Source: Dyella sp. S184
GTDB taxonomy: Bacteria; Pseudomonadota; Gammaproteobacteria; Xanthomonadales; Rhodanobacteraceae
Assembly: GCF_009766065.1 (NCBI RefSeq)
Contig: NZ_LMUE01000005.1
Location: forward strand, 426,731-490,730
DNA length: 64,000 bases
Reading direction: 5' to 3'
Position 1 is the stretch's first letter; the number at the start of each line of letters is the position of its first letter. The notes under the pieces were generated by a model that worked only from the letters and a program-made list of their open reading frames with translations, did no database searches and was not told where the DNA came from. The position numbers and the translations under genes are program-made. This document shows positions 17,412 to 26,650 of this stretch, in pieces.

Positions 17412-17628
17412 CAACAAGGGTGCCAGGTAGATTTCCCCCGCCAAAAAATTCCTGAACCCTGTTCCTGTTGTGGTTCATATCGATTTCTTTGGGAGAACTG
17501 CCGAATCGTTGCGCTTTGCGGCGCGATGCATGGTCAGTGGCTGGCAGTGGTAGTTGCCTGCGTCCCGTTTCAAGAAAACGGGGCAGCTCGGATTCACTTA
17601 TCATGGATCCATGGCGCGGGAAGCAGCA

Positions 17629-18018
17629 ATGATCGAAGGCTCATGCCACTGCGGTGCGGTGCGATGGCAGTTTGACGGCCGGCCCGATGGGGCCACGGCC
17701 TGCAACTGCACGGTCTGCCGCCGCTACGGTGTGCTCTGGGCTTACGACTACGTGGATGAAGGCATTCGCGTCGTAGGGCATACACAGGCCTACGTCCGCG
17801 GCAATGCGATCGAATTCCATTTCTGTCCGGTTTGCGGCTGCGTGGTGTGCTGGCGCGGCCGTGAGACGGATGCAGCGGGGCGCCGCCGCACCGCCGTCAA
17901 CCTCCGTTTGGCTGAGCCCGAAGCCGTGGCGCAGATTCCCATCGACCATTTCGATGGGCTCGACACATTCGATGACCTGCCGCGCGACGGCCGGTGTGTC
18001 GCTGACTATTGGTTCTGA
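17629..18018 (+). CDS. GFA/CENP-V-type zinc-binding protein
   Basis: 129 residues starting MIEGSCHCGAVRW, with GGAAG upstream; in-frame ATGs at 17554 and 17611 are less likely. Zinc ligands of the glutathione-dependent formaldehyde-activating fold are visible: SCHCG at residues 5-9, ACNCTVCRR at about 28-36, and FCPVCGCVVCW at about 67-77. The family activates formaldehyde or binds glutathione; many members, including this one, have no proven substrate. Confidence 0.85.
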   Translation: MIEGSCHCGAVRWQFDGRPDGATACNCTVCRRYGVLWAYDYVDEGIRVVGHTQAYVRGNAIEFHFCPVCGCVVCWRGRETDAAGRRRTAVNLRLAEPEAVAQIPIDHFDGLDTFDDLPRDGRCVADYWF

Positions 18019-18066
18019 TGCGCATCCGAGTGAACTGCAGTGTGAGCGATGGGCTTGGTATGCACC

Positions 18067-19611
18067 ATGGATGAGCGCAAAGGTGTTCCCGGCTGGGTGG
18101 TCATTGCATCCATTGCCTTGATTAGCTTGCTCGCGCTGGCGGCGCTTTATGCGCCGCGCTTCAGGCATCCCAGAGTGGTGCCCAAAGTGATCCCGACGGC
18201 GCATCCGATCATGCCCACGGTCGATGTGTGGCTCAGCACAGAGGATCGCCGGCTGCGTCTGGCCCAGCAGCCCGGTCTTGTGATGAGCGCCCGCCAGTCG
18301 GCACCCGCCGATGTGGTCATCGACATCAACACGAAATATCAATCCATGGTCGGCTTCGGGGCGGCGATGACGGATTCGTCGGCGTGGTTGCTTCAGGACA
18401 AGCTGAATGGGGCCCAGCGCAGTGCGCTCTTGCTCGAAATGTTCGGGCCGCCGCCCAACCTCAATTTGAACATGATGCGCCTGACCATCGGCGCCTCGGA
18501 TTTCTCGCTGCAGCAATACACCCTGGATGATCTTCCCTTTGGCCAGGTCGATCCAACCTTGCAGCACTTCAATGTCGTCGCCAATTCGCTTGAGGTGATA
18601 CCGACCGTACGCGAGGTCCTGTCCGTCAATCCGCAGTTGCGCATCATCGCCTCGTCATGGAGCGCGCCGGCGTGGATGAAGGACAGCGAAAACCTGATTG
18701 GCGGTGCCTTGCTGCCGCAGTACGAAAGCACGTACGCGGACTATCTCGTCAAGTACCTCGACACCTACCGTGGTTACGGCATCCCCATCTTCGCCTTGAG
18801 CCTGCAGAATGAGCCGGGCTTCATACCGGTGACTTACCCGGGCATGGATTTACCTGCGGCCACGCGGGCGCGCATCATCAAGCAGTATCTCGGCCCGGCG
18901 TTGGCAAGCCGCAACGCAAAAACACGCATTCTCGAGTGGGACCACAACTGGGACCAGCCGGAGCAACCCTTGAGCGTGCTGGCCGACCCCGATGCGGCGC
19001 GGTATATCGATGGCGTGGCCTGGCACTGCTACAACGGCAGCCCGTATGCTCAGAGCAAGGTGCATCATGCGTACCCCAAAAAGGACACCTACATCACCGA
19101 GTGTTCGGGCGGCGACTGGGCGTCAAGCGCAAACGGCGAGCTGCTTTGGTTTACGCGCGACCTGCTGCTCGCCGGGATCAGGCAGTGGGCGCGTGGTGTG
19201 GTGTACTGGAACCTGGCACTCGACGAGCAGCATGGCCCGCACTTCGGTGGGTGTGACGCCTGCAAGGGCGTAGTTACCATTGACTCGCACACCGGCGAAG
19301 TGAGTCGCAACGATGAGTACTACGCGTTCGCCCACTTCAGTCGATTCGTCTTGCCTGGTGCCTTCCGGGTGGGATCGACCGAGACCGACAAGGGCCTCGA
19401 CAATGTGGCATTCCAGAATGTCGCTGACGGATCGATCGTGCTGGTGATGGTAAACAGCAATACGAGCGAGCGTCGTGTCTCCGTGACGCAGGGCCAAACC
19501 GGTTTCGAATATACGTTGCCACCGGAGAGCGTGGCGACTTTCGTATGGAACCCGGATCAGACGCATGTATGGGTGCGACGGGTTCTTGGCTGGTTGAAAA
19601 GCGTCCGCTAA
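18067..19611 (+). CDS. GH30-family glycosidase (glucosylceramidase-like), membrane-anchored
   Basis: 514 residues from MDERKGVPGWVV; an ATG at 18049 would add six. An N-terminal membrane helix (about 10-28) exposes the enzyme in the periplasm. The (beta/alpha)8 domain shows KYQSMVGFGAAMTDSSAWLL, the acid/base Glu in ALSLQNEPGF, WDHNWDQP, AWHCYNGSP and the nucleophile Glu in YITECSGGDW. A C-terminal beta-sandwich follows (VLVMVNSNTSERRV). GH30 enzymes cleave beta-glucosides, beta-1,6-glucans or glucosylceramide. Its neighbour is a phosphodiesterase of the NPP type. Confidence 0.9.
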   Translation: MDERKGVPGWVVIASIALISLLALAALYAPRFRHPRVVPKVIPTAHPIMPTVDVWLSTEDRRLRLAQQPGLVMSARQSAPADVVIDINTKYQSMVGFGAAMTDSSAWLLQDKLNGAQRSALLLEMFGPPPNLNLNMMRLTIGASDFSLQQYTLDDLPFGQVDPTLQHFNVVANSLEVIPTVREVLSVNPQLRIIASSWSAPAWMKDSENLIGGALLPQYESTYADYLVKYLDTYRGYGIPIFALSLQNEPGFIPVTYPGMDLPAATRARIIKQYLGPALASRNAKTRILEWDHNWDQPEQPLSVLADPDAARYIDGVAWHCYNGSPYAQSKVHHAYPKKDTYITECSGGDWASSANGELLWFTRDLLLAGIRQWARGVVYWNLALDEQHGPHFGGCDACKGVVTIDSHTGEVSRNDEYYAFAHFSRFVLPGAFRVGSTETDKGLDNVAFQNVADGSIVLVMVNSNTSERRVSVTQGQTGFEYTLPPESVATFVWNPDQTHVWVRRVLGWLKSVR

Positions 19612-19706
19612 CGAGCGGGGCGATCGGCGGGTGCAAACTGCGGGTGCAAGCTGATTGAATGATGCCAGTGTTCTGACAGGCGCCTTTTCTCCAGCGAGAG
19701 GATCGC

Positions 19707-21083
19707 ATGATGTGCTCAAACTCCAGTCTGCTTCGAAACGTCGTCGCCACGGCGATGCTCCTTGCGGGCAGCGTCGCGCTTCCGCTTTGCGCACAGACAG
19801 TACCTGCCACGCAGAGTCCGAAGGTCGTGGTGATCAGTCTGGACGCCTTCGGTGCGGCCAGCCTGCATGAGCCGGAGCTACCCGCACCGACGCTGCAAGC
19901 GTTGATGCAGCGCGGCGCTTATGCGGTTGCCATGCAGTCGATCAATCCCACCATTACCTGGCCCAACCACACCGCCATGGTCACCGGTGACGACGCGAGC
20001 CTGCATCACGTGCTGGTCAACGGGCTCATCGTCAACCAGCGCACCGCCACGCCACCGAGGATCGAGATGTGGGTACCGAAATCGCGGCTGGTCGCGGTCC
20101 CCACCGTCTACGATGCCGCGCACAAGGCGGGTCTCACCACGGCACAGGTGGACTGGGTCGCCATCGAAGACGCACCGGGCATCGACTGGCAATTCGCCGA
20201 GCGCCCCGATCCCGCCGGTGCCATCGAGCAGGATCTCGTGCAGCAGGGCGTGATCACCCATGACCAGCTCGTGCATTTCGGCGAACCATCCCAGGCCTGG
20301 CGGGATCGCATGTATACCCGCGCGGCGATCGACATCATCCAGAAGCATCACCCCGACCTGCTGTTGCTGCATCTGCTGTCGCTCGACAGCATCGAGCATG
20401 AGACAGGTTTCGGTAACGACTCGGGGCGCAATACGATTGCCTTTCTCGATGACCGCGTAAAGGATGCCATCGACGCGGTGCGCGCCGCCGGAGAGCTCGA
20501 CCGCACGACCTTCATCATCGTCTCCGACCACGGTCAGCAGAGCGTTCACCAGCTCTTGCACCCCAATGTCCTGCTCAAGCAAGCCGGCCTGCAGGCCGCT
20601 TCGGCGACCCAGCCCAGCTATAGCATCGTTGACGGGGGTTACGCCCTGGTCTTCCAGCAGCATGCCACGGAGGCTTCGACCAAGGAGTTGAAATCGCTCT
20701 TCGCGGGCAGGCCCGGCATCCGCTCGGTACTGACTCCCGCCGAGGCGGCGAAGGTAGGATGGCCGACGCCGGCACAGAGCGATCAAGCGCCTGACCTTCT
20801 GCTCTACACCGCAGACGGCTACGCCTTCCGTGATGGCAGCACGGGCGATTATCTGACACCGACCAAGGAAGTCGGCGACCACGGCTACCCCAACTCGGAC
20901 CCCCTCATGCAGGGCATTTTCATTGCGGCGGGTTTCGGCATTCGGCCCAAGGGTGAAATCCCGGCCTTCCTCAATGTCGACATCGCACCGACGATCGCGC
21001 AGCTCCTGCACGTTTCCCTCGGTACGGTCCAAGGCAAGCCGCTGACGGGAATTTTGGAATCACCTGACCGCGTGGGCAAGTAG
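19707..21083 (+). CDS. Alkaline-phosphatase-superfamily phosphodiesterase (NPP-like)
   Basis: 458 residues with a signal peptide ending near LCAQ. The metal site begins VVVISLDAFGA, and the nucleophile Thr is in NPTITWPNHTAMVTG. Later metal ligands are HLLSLDSIEHETG and IIVSDHGQQSVH, then GDHGYPN near the C-terminus. This is the order found in nucleotide pyrophosphatase/phosphodiesterases, which also include alkaline sphingomyelinases. It acts in the periplasm or outside the cell. Substrate is not determined. Confidence 0.88.
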   Translation: MMCSNSSLLRNVVATAMLLAGSVALPLCAQTVPATQSPKVVVISLDAFGAASLHEPELPAPTLQALMQRGAYAVAMQSINPTITWPNHTAMVTGDDASLHHVLVNGLIVNQRTATPPRIEMWVPKSRLVAVPTVYDAAHKAGLTTAQVDWVAIEDAPGIDWQFAERPDPAGAIEQDLVQQGVITHDQLVHFGEPSQAWRDRMYTRAAIDIIQKHHPDLLLLHLLSLDSIEHETGFGNDSGRNTIAFLDDRVKDAIDAVRAAGELDRTTFIIVSDHGQQSVHQLLHPNVLLKQAGLQAASATQPSYSIVDGGYALVFQQHATEASTKELKSLFAGRPGIRSVLTPAEAAKVGWPTPAQSDQAPDLLLYTADGYAFRDGSTGDYLTPTKEVGDHGYPNSDPLMQGIFIAAGFGIRPKGEIPAFLNVDIAPTIAQLLHVSLGTVQGKPLTGILESPDRVGK

Positions 21084-21127
21084 GTAGGTCCGACGTCAAT
21101 GAAGCCGGCGCCCTTAGCAAAATCGGG

Positions 21128-21147
21128 GGCCAGAGTGAGTTGGCCCT
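21128..21147. repeat. Short hairpin after the phosphodiesterase gene
   Basis: GGGCCA / TGGCCC with eight bases between, preceded by CGGG, resembles the GGGTCAGAG-type intergenic elements. It could aid termination between the convergent neighbours, but has no T run. Confidence 0.35.
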
Positions 21148-21215
21148 GGTTTCGAAATCACCACCGAACCGAGGCAGATAAACGCCCGGCCGGTGATGGA
21201 GTGGCCTCGGTGGTG

Positions 21216-21626
21216 CTATTCGTTCGCTTTGAGAATCTTCTCGATGTCTTCCAGGGTCGAGTTGGTCAGCGTCTTGGTCAACTCGCCGGTGAGGCGTTTG
21301 CTCGTCTCCGCGTGCAATTGGGGGCGGATCTCGCCCATCGTCTTCGGATCGGCGATAAGAAACAGATGCTCGAACTCCTGCTTCAACGCGGCAGCATTCA
21401 GTCGATGGACCAGTTGCTTGGCGAAGGTGGCTTCATCGGTCTGTTCGGGGCTTGCTTCAGGCGGCCGGTGACCTGATGGTCCCTGGCCTTGTTCGTCAAC
21501 CACATCCGGCTTGATGAGATCGTCCTGCTTCAACTGCAGTGCGTCCTGCTTGCCGAGGTTATGGAACAAACGTGCCTGGGTACCATCGGCAACGACGACC
21601 CAGGTACCGGTAGGAATCTTGTGCAT
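21216..21626 (-). CDS. Host-attachment-type protein (AtsA-like)
   Basis: 136 residues from MHKIPTGTWVVVADGTQARLF, with GGAGAG five bases upstream. The N-terminal VVADGTQARLF and the middle EHLFLIADPKTMGEIRPQLH are typical of the family named after a protein needed for Agrobacterium attachment to host cells, related to the eRF1/pelota fold. The linker is acidic and polar (about 40-70). It is probably cytoplasmic. The biochemical role is unknown. Confidence 0.8.
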   Translation of the reverse strand: MHKIPTGTWVVVADGTQARLFHNLGKQDALQLKQDDLIKPDVVDEQGQGPSGHRPPEASPEQTDEATFAKQLVHRLNAAALKQEFEHLFLIADPKTMGEIRPQLHAETSKRLTGELTKTLTNSTLEDIEKILKANE

Positions 21627-21870
21627 CGGTCTCTCCTTCAATCCATCGTGACGCAGCAAAGTGTTGCGCCAGCTCACTGACCCTAACTGTCTCGACGTGA
21701 TGAGCCTGATAACGGCATCCGCCAGCAGTCAAAGCGGGTCGGGGTAATTAAGGGCGGCGCTACAAGGGGCGCGCTTTGATCAGGGTCAACGTCAGTAGTA
21801 TCGGCGCCGTTTCAGACCAGTGCTAAAGTGCTTCGCCTTCCCTTGACGCCACGGCAGAGCGAGCAACCTG

Positions 21871-22800
21871 ATGACGACCAACGCACCCTATCCGATCGGT
21901 AAGCCCGGACTTCCCTGGGGCGCGGCAGAAGTATCGGCGTGGCTGTCACGCCAGACTCCCCAGCGCAGCTACGCAGCGGATGTACTGAGCATGATCGAGA
22001 AGCTGCGCTCGCGCTTCGATGTGTCGGAGTACGGCCGGCTGGATTACGCGCCTGACAGCTACCCGCTGTTCGCGATCAAGAGCCGTGACTGGCGCGACGA
22101 GCTGCCCATCGTGCTGGTGACCGGCGGCGTGCATGGCTATGAAACCAGTGGCGTACACGGGGCGCTGCAATTCGTCGACCAGCATGCGGAGAACTATGCA
22201 GGTCGGGCCAACCTCATCATTGCACCTTGCGTCAGTCCCTGGGCCTACGAGCGGATTCATCGCTGGAACGCGGATGCGCTCGACCCGAACCGCTCGTTCC
22301 GCGAGAACAGCCCGGCGCAGGAGTCGGCGGCGCTGATGCGCCTGGTCGCGCCGTTCCGCGATCGCGTGCTGGTGCATATCGACTTGCATGAAACCACCGA
22401 CAGCGACGAGTCCGAGTTTCGCCCGGCGCTAGCTGCCCGTGATGGCGTTGATTACGAGGCGGGTGAAATCCCCGACGGCTTCTATCTGGTCGACGACAGT
22501 GAACATCCGCAACCGGCGTTCCAGCAGGCGGTGATCGCGGCGGTGGCGAAGGTCACCCACATTGCGCCGGCCGATGCCAGTGGCGAGATCATCGGCTCGC
22601 CCGTAGTCGCGCCAGGGGTCATCGAGTATCCGCTTGCAAAGCTCGGCCTTTGCGCAAGCATCACCGGCGCAACCTATAAGACCACCACCGAGGTCTATCC
22701 CGACAGCCCGCGGGCAAGTGCCGAGCAATGCAACGCCGCGCAGGCGGCAGCGGTGTGTGCGGCGATCGATTTCGCGTTGGCGCAGCCTGCAAGGGCTTAA
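21871..22800 (+). CDS. M14-family metallocarboxypeptidase
   Basis: 309 residues. Zinc ligands are in VTGGVHGYETSG (HxxE) and LVHIDLHETT; the catalytic Glu is probably in TTTEVYPDSP near residue 272. NPNRSF-like ALDPNRSFREN supplies the Asn-Arg substrate carboxylate site. There is no signal peptide, so it is likely cytoplasmic, like murein-peptide amidase MpaA. The substrate could be cell-wall peptides. Confidence 0.85.
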   Translation: MTTNAPYPIGKPGLPWGAAEVSAWLSRQTPQRSYAADVLSMIEKLRSRFDVSEYGRLDYAPDSYPLFAIKSRDWRDELPIVLVTGGVHGYETSGVHGALQFVDQHAENYAGRANLIIAPCVSPWAYERIHRWNADALDPNRSFRENSPAQESAALMRLVAPFRDRVLVHIDLHETTDSDESEFRPALAARDGVDYEAGEIPDGFYLVDDSEHPQPAFQQAVIAAVAKVTHIAPADASGEIIGSPVVAPGVIEYPLAKLGLCASITGATYKTTTEVYPDSPRASAEQCNAAQAAAVCAAIDFALAQPARA

Positions 22801-22918
22801 GTCGAGCGGTCTTGAAGCAGGCAACCGCAGCATCAGACTGCACTTTCGTCTGCTATAAAGCGACCTTGCACGTCGACAACGTCAACTCGCAAGTCAACCG
22901 ACCAGGGAAAGGAACCAC

Positions 22919-23794
22919 ATGTCCAAGATCCGCATGCAGTGCACATCAGCAATTACCGGCCTTCTGCTGGTGCTCATCATGGCACTTCCCGCAAGTGCAC
23001 AGACCTCTACTATTGCGGCTACCCAGGCGGTCCGCCCCAATGGCATTGGAATCCTTCCTCTTCCGCTGTTACCTCGGCCGCCGCCCGACATAAACCTGTA
23101 CACCACGTACTCCTTTGGCAATCCAGCATCCATAACCTGGGTGGTCTGCGGTAGAACGACTGAAAGCGAAGGCTGCTATGACTCTGGAAGCATGGGACCC
23201 TTCGGTCACGCCGGTGCCATCATCGAAGGCAACGAGGTAGTTAACAACAATACGGTCACACGCAACGTCTATGTGGTGGATGACGCGGCGGGTAGCGGGG
23301 CAGGTGTGACGTTGTATGTCTACCAGAAGACTGATGCCGTGACATCTTCGTTTGACACAACGACCATAACTCTGACCAATACGGTCGCCCTTCCACTTAC
23401 TGGTGGAGCCAATGTAACGACCTACATGGCCGCCAATGCCGGCTACCTCTTCATCGGAACCAACCTCAGCCAAGGCGCTGTCGAGGTTCAAAAAGCCGGT
23501 TTGTCCATCGGAACAATTGGCGGGTTCTCGCCACCGATGAATGTGTCGGCCATTACGGCCAACAAATATGGTTACGTGACGGTGAACTTCGGGGGTGCTG
23601 GCGGTGCCAGCGGTTTCTACGCTTTTGGCCCCAATGGTGGCTCTGTCGAAGATGGTGGCGGAAACGAAAATGTGGTCGATACGATGAACGCGATTTCCAC
23701 TGCAAACCTTGGGGCCAATGGCAGCAGCGAGATTTCCGCATCAAGAATGCAGATTCGATTCAAGAAAGCAGCACAGGGCACGACTGGGAACTGA
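22919..23794 (+). CDS. Secreted hypothetical protein
   Basis: 291 residues with a signal peptide (MSKIRMQCTSAITGLLLVLIMALPASAQ). A proline-rich stretch (LPLPLLPRPPP) follows. Then comes a Thr/Asn/Gly-rich beta-type domain with two Cys (VVCGRTTESEGCYD) that could form a disulfide. AAGGAACC gives a good ribosome binding site. I do not recognise the family. A strong terminator follows. Confidence 0.65.
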   Translation: MSKIRMQCTSAITGLLLVLIMALPASAQTSTIAATQAVRPNGIGILPLPLLPRPPPDINLYTTYSFGNPASITWVVCGRTTESEGCYDSGSMGPFGHAGAIIEGNEVVNNNTVTRNVYVVDDAAGSGAGVTLYVYQKTDAVTSSFDTTTITLTNTVALPLTGGANVTTYMAANAGYLFIGTNLSQGAVEVQKAGLSIGTIGGFSPPMNVSAITANKYGYVTVNFGGAGGASGFYAFGPNGGSVEDGGGNENVVDTMNAISTANLGANGSSEISASRMQIRFKKAAQGTTGN

Positions 23795-23832
23795 GCGGTT
23801 CCAATCAAGCCACATCTTTAGTTCTGAAAAGC

Positions 23833-23869
23833 AATGGCGCCGCTATCATGCGGCGCCATTGTCATTTTT
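23833..23869 (+). terminator. Rho-independent terminator
   Basis: An 11-bp perfect stem AATGGCGCCGC / GCGGCGCCATT with a 6-base loop, followed by GTCATTTTT, lies 38 bases after the preceding secreted protein gene. Confidence 0.9.
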
Positions 23870-23966
23870 GCTGACCGAAAAAGGGGAGCAGAAGGCGGTG
23901 TGCACTTTTCTGCAAAGTTGATTGTGCTTAGGTGCTCTTGATGCGGGGATGGCCGTGGCCTTCGGT

Positions 23967-24812
23967 TTACGCGTGCGCGCCCTCGGGAGCGATTCGCGTT
24001 GCATGGCGGGAACCCAGCCCCGACGCCACGATGTCATGCACCTGCGCCGCCAGCACCTTGCGATCGACGTCGGGCGGGATCGCGATCGGTGGATGGAACA
24101 CCACCCGCACCACCGCGCCGGACCGACGCAGGAATTGTCTGACGTGTGCACCGGCTTCCATGTCGCTGTGGAACGCGTAGCCGTCGCGGTCGCCGCCCAT
24201 CGACAGCGCGCGTCCATCGACGGAGCGGATGTCCAGGGTAAACGGCTGCAGCGTCCACGTCTGTCCCGCTGCCTGCGGACCCAGGAACAGCGAGAACAGG
24301 CTCGACTTGAACGGTGCCACCCGCTCACCGGAGGATGTGGTGCCTTCCGCGAACAACACCAGGTCATGGTCTGGGCGCATTTGCGCGGCGAGGTTCGCCG
24401 CTACATTGGCCGCGTCGCGCCGGCGGCGACTGATGAACAGCGTCTGCCCAAGCTCACCGACGAAGCGCATGCCGGGCCAGCGCTCCATGTCGTCCTTGGC
24501 GATGAAGCGTGCGCGCAGCAGGCTGCCCAGCAGCACGATGTCGTAGTGTGAGATATGGTTGCCGACGAAGACCGTGCCGCCGCCATCGCGTGGTGTGCCG
24601 ACGACCTCGGCGCGAATCCCGAGTGCCCGGCGCAGGCAGCCGAACCACCAACGCGGCAGCACGAAAGCCGTCCGCCCGCGGGTGAAGCGCATCAGCACCC
24701 ACTGCAACGGCATGAGCACCACGCTCGCCAGCAGCATCGCCGCGAGCTTGATCCCGGCGCGCAGCGAGGCGAGGGCGGCGCCGGGGGAGTGGTCTGTCGT
24801 GTCGATGCTCAT
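23967..24812 (-). CDS. 1-acyl-glycerol-3-phosphate acyltransferase-like (PlsC family)
   Basis: 281 residues from MSIDTTDHSPG. A hydrophobic helix lies at about 20-40. The acyltransferase motif I is VGNHISHYDIV (NHxxxxD variant), motif III is FAEGTTSSGERV, and HPPIAIPPDVDRKV is near the end. The enzyme would acylate lysophosphatidate or another lysophospholipid at the inner membrane. The start is ambiguous because there is no clear ribosome binding site. Confidence 0.85.
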   Translation of the reverse strand: MSIDTTDHSPGAALASLRAGIKLAAMLLASVVLMPLQWVLMRFTRGRTAFVLPRWWFGCLRRALGIRAEVVGTPRDGGGTVFVGNHISHYDIVLLGSLLRARFIAKDDMERWPGMRFVGELGQTLFISRRRRDAANVAANLAAQMRPDHDLVLFAEGTTSSGERVAPFKSSLFSLFLGPQAAGQTWTLQPFTLDIRSVDGRALSMGGDRDGYAFHSDMEAGAHVRQFLRRSGAVVRVVFHPPIAIPPDVDRKVLAAQVHDIVASGLGSRHATRIAPEGAHA

Positions 24813-25032
24813 GCAGGAGATACGTTCGATGGGATGACGGAGGATGCAGGTGGTGGGACGATAACCGGGGCAGAACTCGTTATCGAAAAGCCGCCGGGAA
24901 GTTGAGGGCCGTGGGATCCGCGTGGTATTGCTGGAGTATCCGGCTGAAGCATGCGTGATGGCGATGATGGAAGATAGCTGGATCAATACCCGTTATCACC
25001 TTGGAACAATAAGCCAACCGGATGTCGATCCC

Positions 25033-25551
25033 ATGAAAGTCAGGCCACTCGACCCCACCGATGCGCGGGCCTACCAAAGGCTCCGGCTCCTGGCGCTGCA
25101 GGAAAGTCCGACGGCTTTCAGTGCAAGCCATGCTGACGAGGCTGGCCGAACCATCGATGAAGTGGCTACACGAATCACACCGGCTGCCGATGGATCCATC
25201 TGTACCTTGGGCATCTTCGAGGGGGATGAGTTGGTCGTGTTCGTAGCCGTTATCCACCCGCAGCGAGAGAAGGTGCGTCATGGCGCTGAGCTGGCCGGCA
25301 TGTATGTTGCCCCAACATTCCGTCGTCGTGGATTCGGAAGCGCATTGCTGGAGGGTGCCGTAGCCCACGCCCGATCCATCGCTGGTGTTCGCCAGATCAA
25401 GCTTGGCGTCAACGCCACCAACGCCGAGGCCAGGGCGCTGTACCAGTCGATCGGCTTCGCAAGCTATGGCGTGGAGCCGGATGCGCTGCAAGTCGACGGT
25501 ACGTTTTACGGCGAAGAACGCTATGTGCTTCGGCTGGATCATCTAGCCTGA
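25033..25551 (+). CDS. GNAT-family N-acetyltransferase
   Basis: 172 residues from MKVRPLDPTDARAYQRLRLLAL. The acetyl-CoA motif A is GMYVAPTFRRRGFGSALLEGAV (about 89-110), followed by IKLGVNATNAEARALYQSIGF, the C-terminal GNAT signature. It acetylates an unknown amine. Confidence 0.88.
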   Translation: MKVRPLDPTDARAYQRLRLLALQESPTAFSASHADEAGRTIDEVATRITPAADGSICTLGIFEGDELVVFVAVIHPQREKVRHGAELAGMYVAPTFRRRGFGSALLEGAVAHARSIAGVRQIKLGVNATNAEARALYQSIGFASYGVEPDALQVDGTFYGEERYVLRLDHLA

Positions 25552-25816
25552 CAAGCTGCGCACGACACAACCCTTTCCTGGGTCGAGGCAAGAGGTAGGT
25601 CGAAATCCGATATCGCAAGGTTCGTGGCAATTGGCAGCTTGAGTCACGCATCAGCGTCAGATAATCGGGTAAGGGCACATTATCGCGTTGCCGCAGATAC
25701 CAGCTATAGTTTTTGAAAGTTTGTTGAGTTGTGTGGTTTGGCTTGATATGTAGCTTATGGACAAACGCGACGTGCCGAGCACGTTGAGACATAAACTAAG
25801 GAACAGGGGAAAAGGG

Positions 25817-26650
25817 ATGAAGCGATTGTTTTCAGTGCTTATGGCGCTGGCCTTGGCGTGCACGGCAATGACAGCAGTGGCGCAAAGCGGTGCGTATGCG
25901 CAACTACCTTGGCAGAAGGGTCCGGTCACGGTGCAGTTGGGCAGCCATGCATCGTTGAAAGTACCCGAGGGTTATGCATTTCTGGATGCCAGCGGTACCA
26001 AGGCATTCAATGAGCTCGCGCACAATCCGCCCAGCGACAAGGATCAGTACACGCTGGCGTGTCAAGAATGGGTGGCCTATTTCTCGTACGAGGATGTTGG
26101 CTACGTCAAGGATGATGAAAAGATCGACGCCGATGCCATTCTCGAGAACATCCGCAATGGCACCGCCGAGGCCAACAAGGAGCGGCGCGCGCGTGGCTGG
26201 GATGAGATGAGCATTCTTGGCTGGAGTGCCAAGCCCGAATACGACACCCAGCTCAAGTCGCTGACCTGGTCAATCCTTGGTCAGGACGAAGGCACGCATC
26301 GGAAGGTGGTGAATTACAACGCCCGGCTGCTGGGTCGCCGCGGTGTGATGGATGCGGTGGTGGTGACTGCGCCCGACAAGATCGCCGCAGCCATCGACGA
26401 TTTCAAGAGTCGGGTAACCGGCTTCCAGTTTGCACCGGGTGAAACCTATGCCGAGTATCAGCCGGGTGATCACGTGGCAGCTTACGGCTTGGCGGCCTTG
26501 ATCACTGGTGGCGCCGTCGCGGTGGCTGCGAAAAAAGGTCTGTTCACCGTGATCGGAGGCTTTCTGGTGGCGGCCTGGAAATTCCTGCTGGCAGGCTTCG
26601 TCGCGTTGAGCACCCGGTTCAAGTCGTTATTCAAGAAAAAAACGGGCTGA
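25817..26650 (+). CDS. DUF2167-family membrane protein
   Basis: 277 residues from MKRLFSVLMALALACTAMTAVAQ, a signal peptide. The mature part begins LPWQKGPVTVQLGSHASLKVPEGY, the DUF2167 hallmark, and includes GWDEMSILGWSAKPEYD. Two C-terminal hydrophobic helices (YGLAALITGGAVAVAAKKG and FLVAAWKFLLAGFVAL) anchor it. Family function is unknown. Its stop overlaps the next start (ATGA-type), beginning a three-gene operon. Confidence 0.8.
   Translation: MKRLFSVLMALALACTAMTAVAQSGAYAQLPWQKGPVTVQLGSHASLKVPEGYAFLDASGTKAFNELAHNPPSDKDQYTLACQEWVAYFSYEDVGYVKDDEKIDADAILENIRNGTAEANKERRARGWDEMSILGWSAKPEYDTQLKSLTWSILGQDEGTHRKVVNYNARLLGRRGVMDAVVVTAPDKIAAAIDDFKSRVTGFQFAPGETYAEYQPGDHVAAYGLAALITGGAVAVAAKKGLFTVIGGFLVAAWKFLLAGFVALSTRFKSLFKKKTG

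Noticed and set aside
19878..21032. 384-codon minus-strand frame
   Set aside because: It lies wholly within the NPP-type phosphodiesterase gene, which has clear catalytic motifs; the antisense product has no recognisable features.
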